Origin: Verrucomicrobiota bacterium | GTDB lineage: Bacteria; Verrucomicrobiota; Verrucomicrobiia; Limisphaerales; JAEYXS01 | Direction: 5' to 3' | NCBI GenBank assembly: GCA_023431185.1 | Contig: JAEYXS010000029.1 | Span: forward strand, 1 to 6,623 | Length of the DNA stretch: 6,623 nucleotides | In this document: in pieces, positions 6,059 through 6,623 of the stretch | How the letters are laid out: each line of letters starts with the position of its first letter | Position numbering within the stretch: the stretch's first letter is position 1 | Translations under genes and position numbers: made by a program | The notes under the pieces: model-generated | What the model saw: the letters and a program-made list of their open reading frames with translations, nothing else | Database searches by the model: none | Told to the model about the DNA's origin: nothing

Positions 6059-6271
6059 AGGATGATGAAGGGCTAGCTGACTGTTACACGAATGGCGGTG
6101 ACCTTCAATGAAAGAGAATCAGGGGCCGAAATCACACAGTTGCTAGTTACTCTCTCGAACGAGTTTGCGATTGCGCTCGGTCATTTTTACCCCACCTCCT
6201 TCCGGGTGCGGGTCTTCAGGGGCGCGTACCGGTGGTGTCGCTCGTGCCTCGCTCAACGCACTGGCTACTTT

Positions 6272-6295
6272 CTGTCATCCCTGCCGGGATGACAG
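6272..6295. repeat. Perfect 10-bp palindrome, REP-like
   Basis: CTGTCATCCC (6272-6281), loop TGCC, GGGATGACAG (6286-6295). The TGTCATCCC...GGGATGACA form is typical of dispersed REP-like palindromes in many bacterial genomes. No T-run follows, so a terminator role is not supported. Confidence 0.6.
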
Positions 6296-6477
6296 GGCAG
6301 GACTGGCGATTAGCCACGTCTGCTTTCGTCAGCAGATAGCCGAGGTGGATGTTGTGGCGGAGGGTGAAGCCGCGCCAGAAGATTTTGATACCGGGTGGCG
6401 GATTATTGACGCGGTTCGGGGTCGTGGGCGGTCAAGCTCTGGCGACCTTACAAGCCGCGTGGAGCAAGACGAGCGTA

Positions 6478-6502
6478 CCCAGGGCAGGCGAGCTGCCCTG
6501 GG
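6478..6502. repeat. Perfect 10-bp palindrome
   Basis: CCCAGGGCAG (6478-6487), loop GCGAG, CTGCCCTGGG (6493-6502). It is GC-rich and could form a very stable hairpin on either strand. It lies 10 bases before the next palindrome, and the two may form one composite repeat unit. On the plus strand it is followed by CTAGAATCTTTTGG, which is not a convincing terminator tail. Confidence 0.6.
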
Positions 6503-6512
6503 CTAGAATCTT

Positions 6513-6529
6513 TTGGCCCGTTGGGCCAA
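6513..6529. repeat. Perfect 7-bp palindrome paired with the 6478 hairpin
   Basis: TTGGCCC (6513-6519), loop GTT, GGGCCAA (6523-6529). A second compact GC-rich hairpin lies immediately after the 6478-6502 one. Two hairpins spaced this closely resemble the paired (BIME-like) arrangement of REP elements that are moved by RAYT transposases. No such transposase is visible in the window, so this link is inference. Confidence 0.5.
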
Positions 6530-6623
6530 GCGGGGCGTCTGGGGGGCTGGAATTCTGTGCGGGTGGTTTTTGGGCGAGCTGAGACGGCGGTGCTTAGGGG
6601 AGTTGCTGCGCGTTGAGACAACG

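Larger units (their letters stand above)
6059..6623. other. Gene-free, palindrome-rich stretch
   Basis: No convincing coding region is present. Open frames on the plus strand (for example from 6092 and 6165) run straight through perfect palindromes and change character along their length, as expected of non-coding DNA. On the minus strand a frame without a start codon stays open from 6431 to 6219 (71 codons) and includes GIKIFWRGFTLRHNIHLGYL, which could be a decayed gene fragment. Four palindromes lie between 6272 and 6529; the three strongest are listed separately. The fourth is TCTGCT/AGCAGA at 6319-6336. Bases 6059-6200 presumably hold the promoter of the 93-aa gene. No tRNA, rRNA or CRISPR pattern was seen. 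Confidence 0.6.

Noticed and set aside
6092..6506. Plus-strand open frames of 66, 113 and 77 codons in the right-hand region
   Set aside because: They run through perfect palindromes, mutually overlap and have no recognisable domain or start signal.

Overview
The window looks like chromosomal DNA from a GC-rich bacterium. I favour Verrucomicrobiota, perhaps the Pedosphaera/Limisphaerales side. The grounds are indirect: 'CCACGGA...' and 'CTCACCCCGGCCCTCTCCC' repeats of the kind seen between genes in that group, starts without a Shine-Dalgarno sequence, and a large orphan membrane-anchored protein. This placement is an inference and has not been tested by database search.

Layout, left to right. 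(1) Bases 1-171 are upstream sequence holding two copies of a bipartite direct repeat at a 57-bp offset. (2) Bases 172-1695 (+) encode a 507-aa protein of unknown function with one N-terminal membrane anchor. (3) It converges, with an 11-bp gap, on glpD (1707-3263, -), FAD-dependent glycerol-3-phosphate dehydrogenase. (4) Bases 3264-3534 are a mosaic of three unrelated short repeats. (5) glpK (3535-5019, -) is glycerol kinase. (6) Bases 5020-5196 hold a 21-codon signal-peptide-like reading frame that ends inside a CCACGGA-type repeat. (7) Bases 5197-6058 (-) form a tight cluster of small unrecognised membrane-protein genes: a 93-aa three-helix protein, a short gene broken by an in-frame TAG, and a 133-aa three-helix protein, linked by two ATGA start/stop overlaps. 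(8) Bases 6059-6623 have no convincing gene and are rich in perfect palindromes.

glpK and glpD are read in the same direction in the order glpK-glpD and form a glycerol catabolic pair: glycerol + ATP gives sn-glycerol 3-phosphate, which GlpD oxidises to dihydroxyacetone phosphate, passing electrons to the quinone pool. No glycerol facilitator (glpF) or regulator (glpR) lies in the window. The GlpK sequence lacks the loop used for fructose-1,6-bisphosphate inhibition in E. coli and also the histidine phosphorylated by HPr in Gram-positive bacteria. Everything from 6058 down to 1707 is on the minus strand, but whether the small-membrane-protein cluster is co-transcribed with glpK cannot be told from sequence alone.

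The most unusual item is the amber-interrupted small gene at 5595-5780. Its frame is continuous apart from one TAG, and both ends join neighbours by 4-base ATGA overlaps, so it was very probably a real gene. It is either freshly broken or read through.
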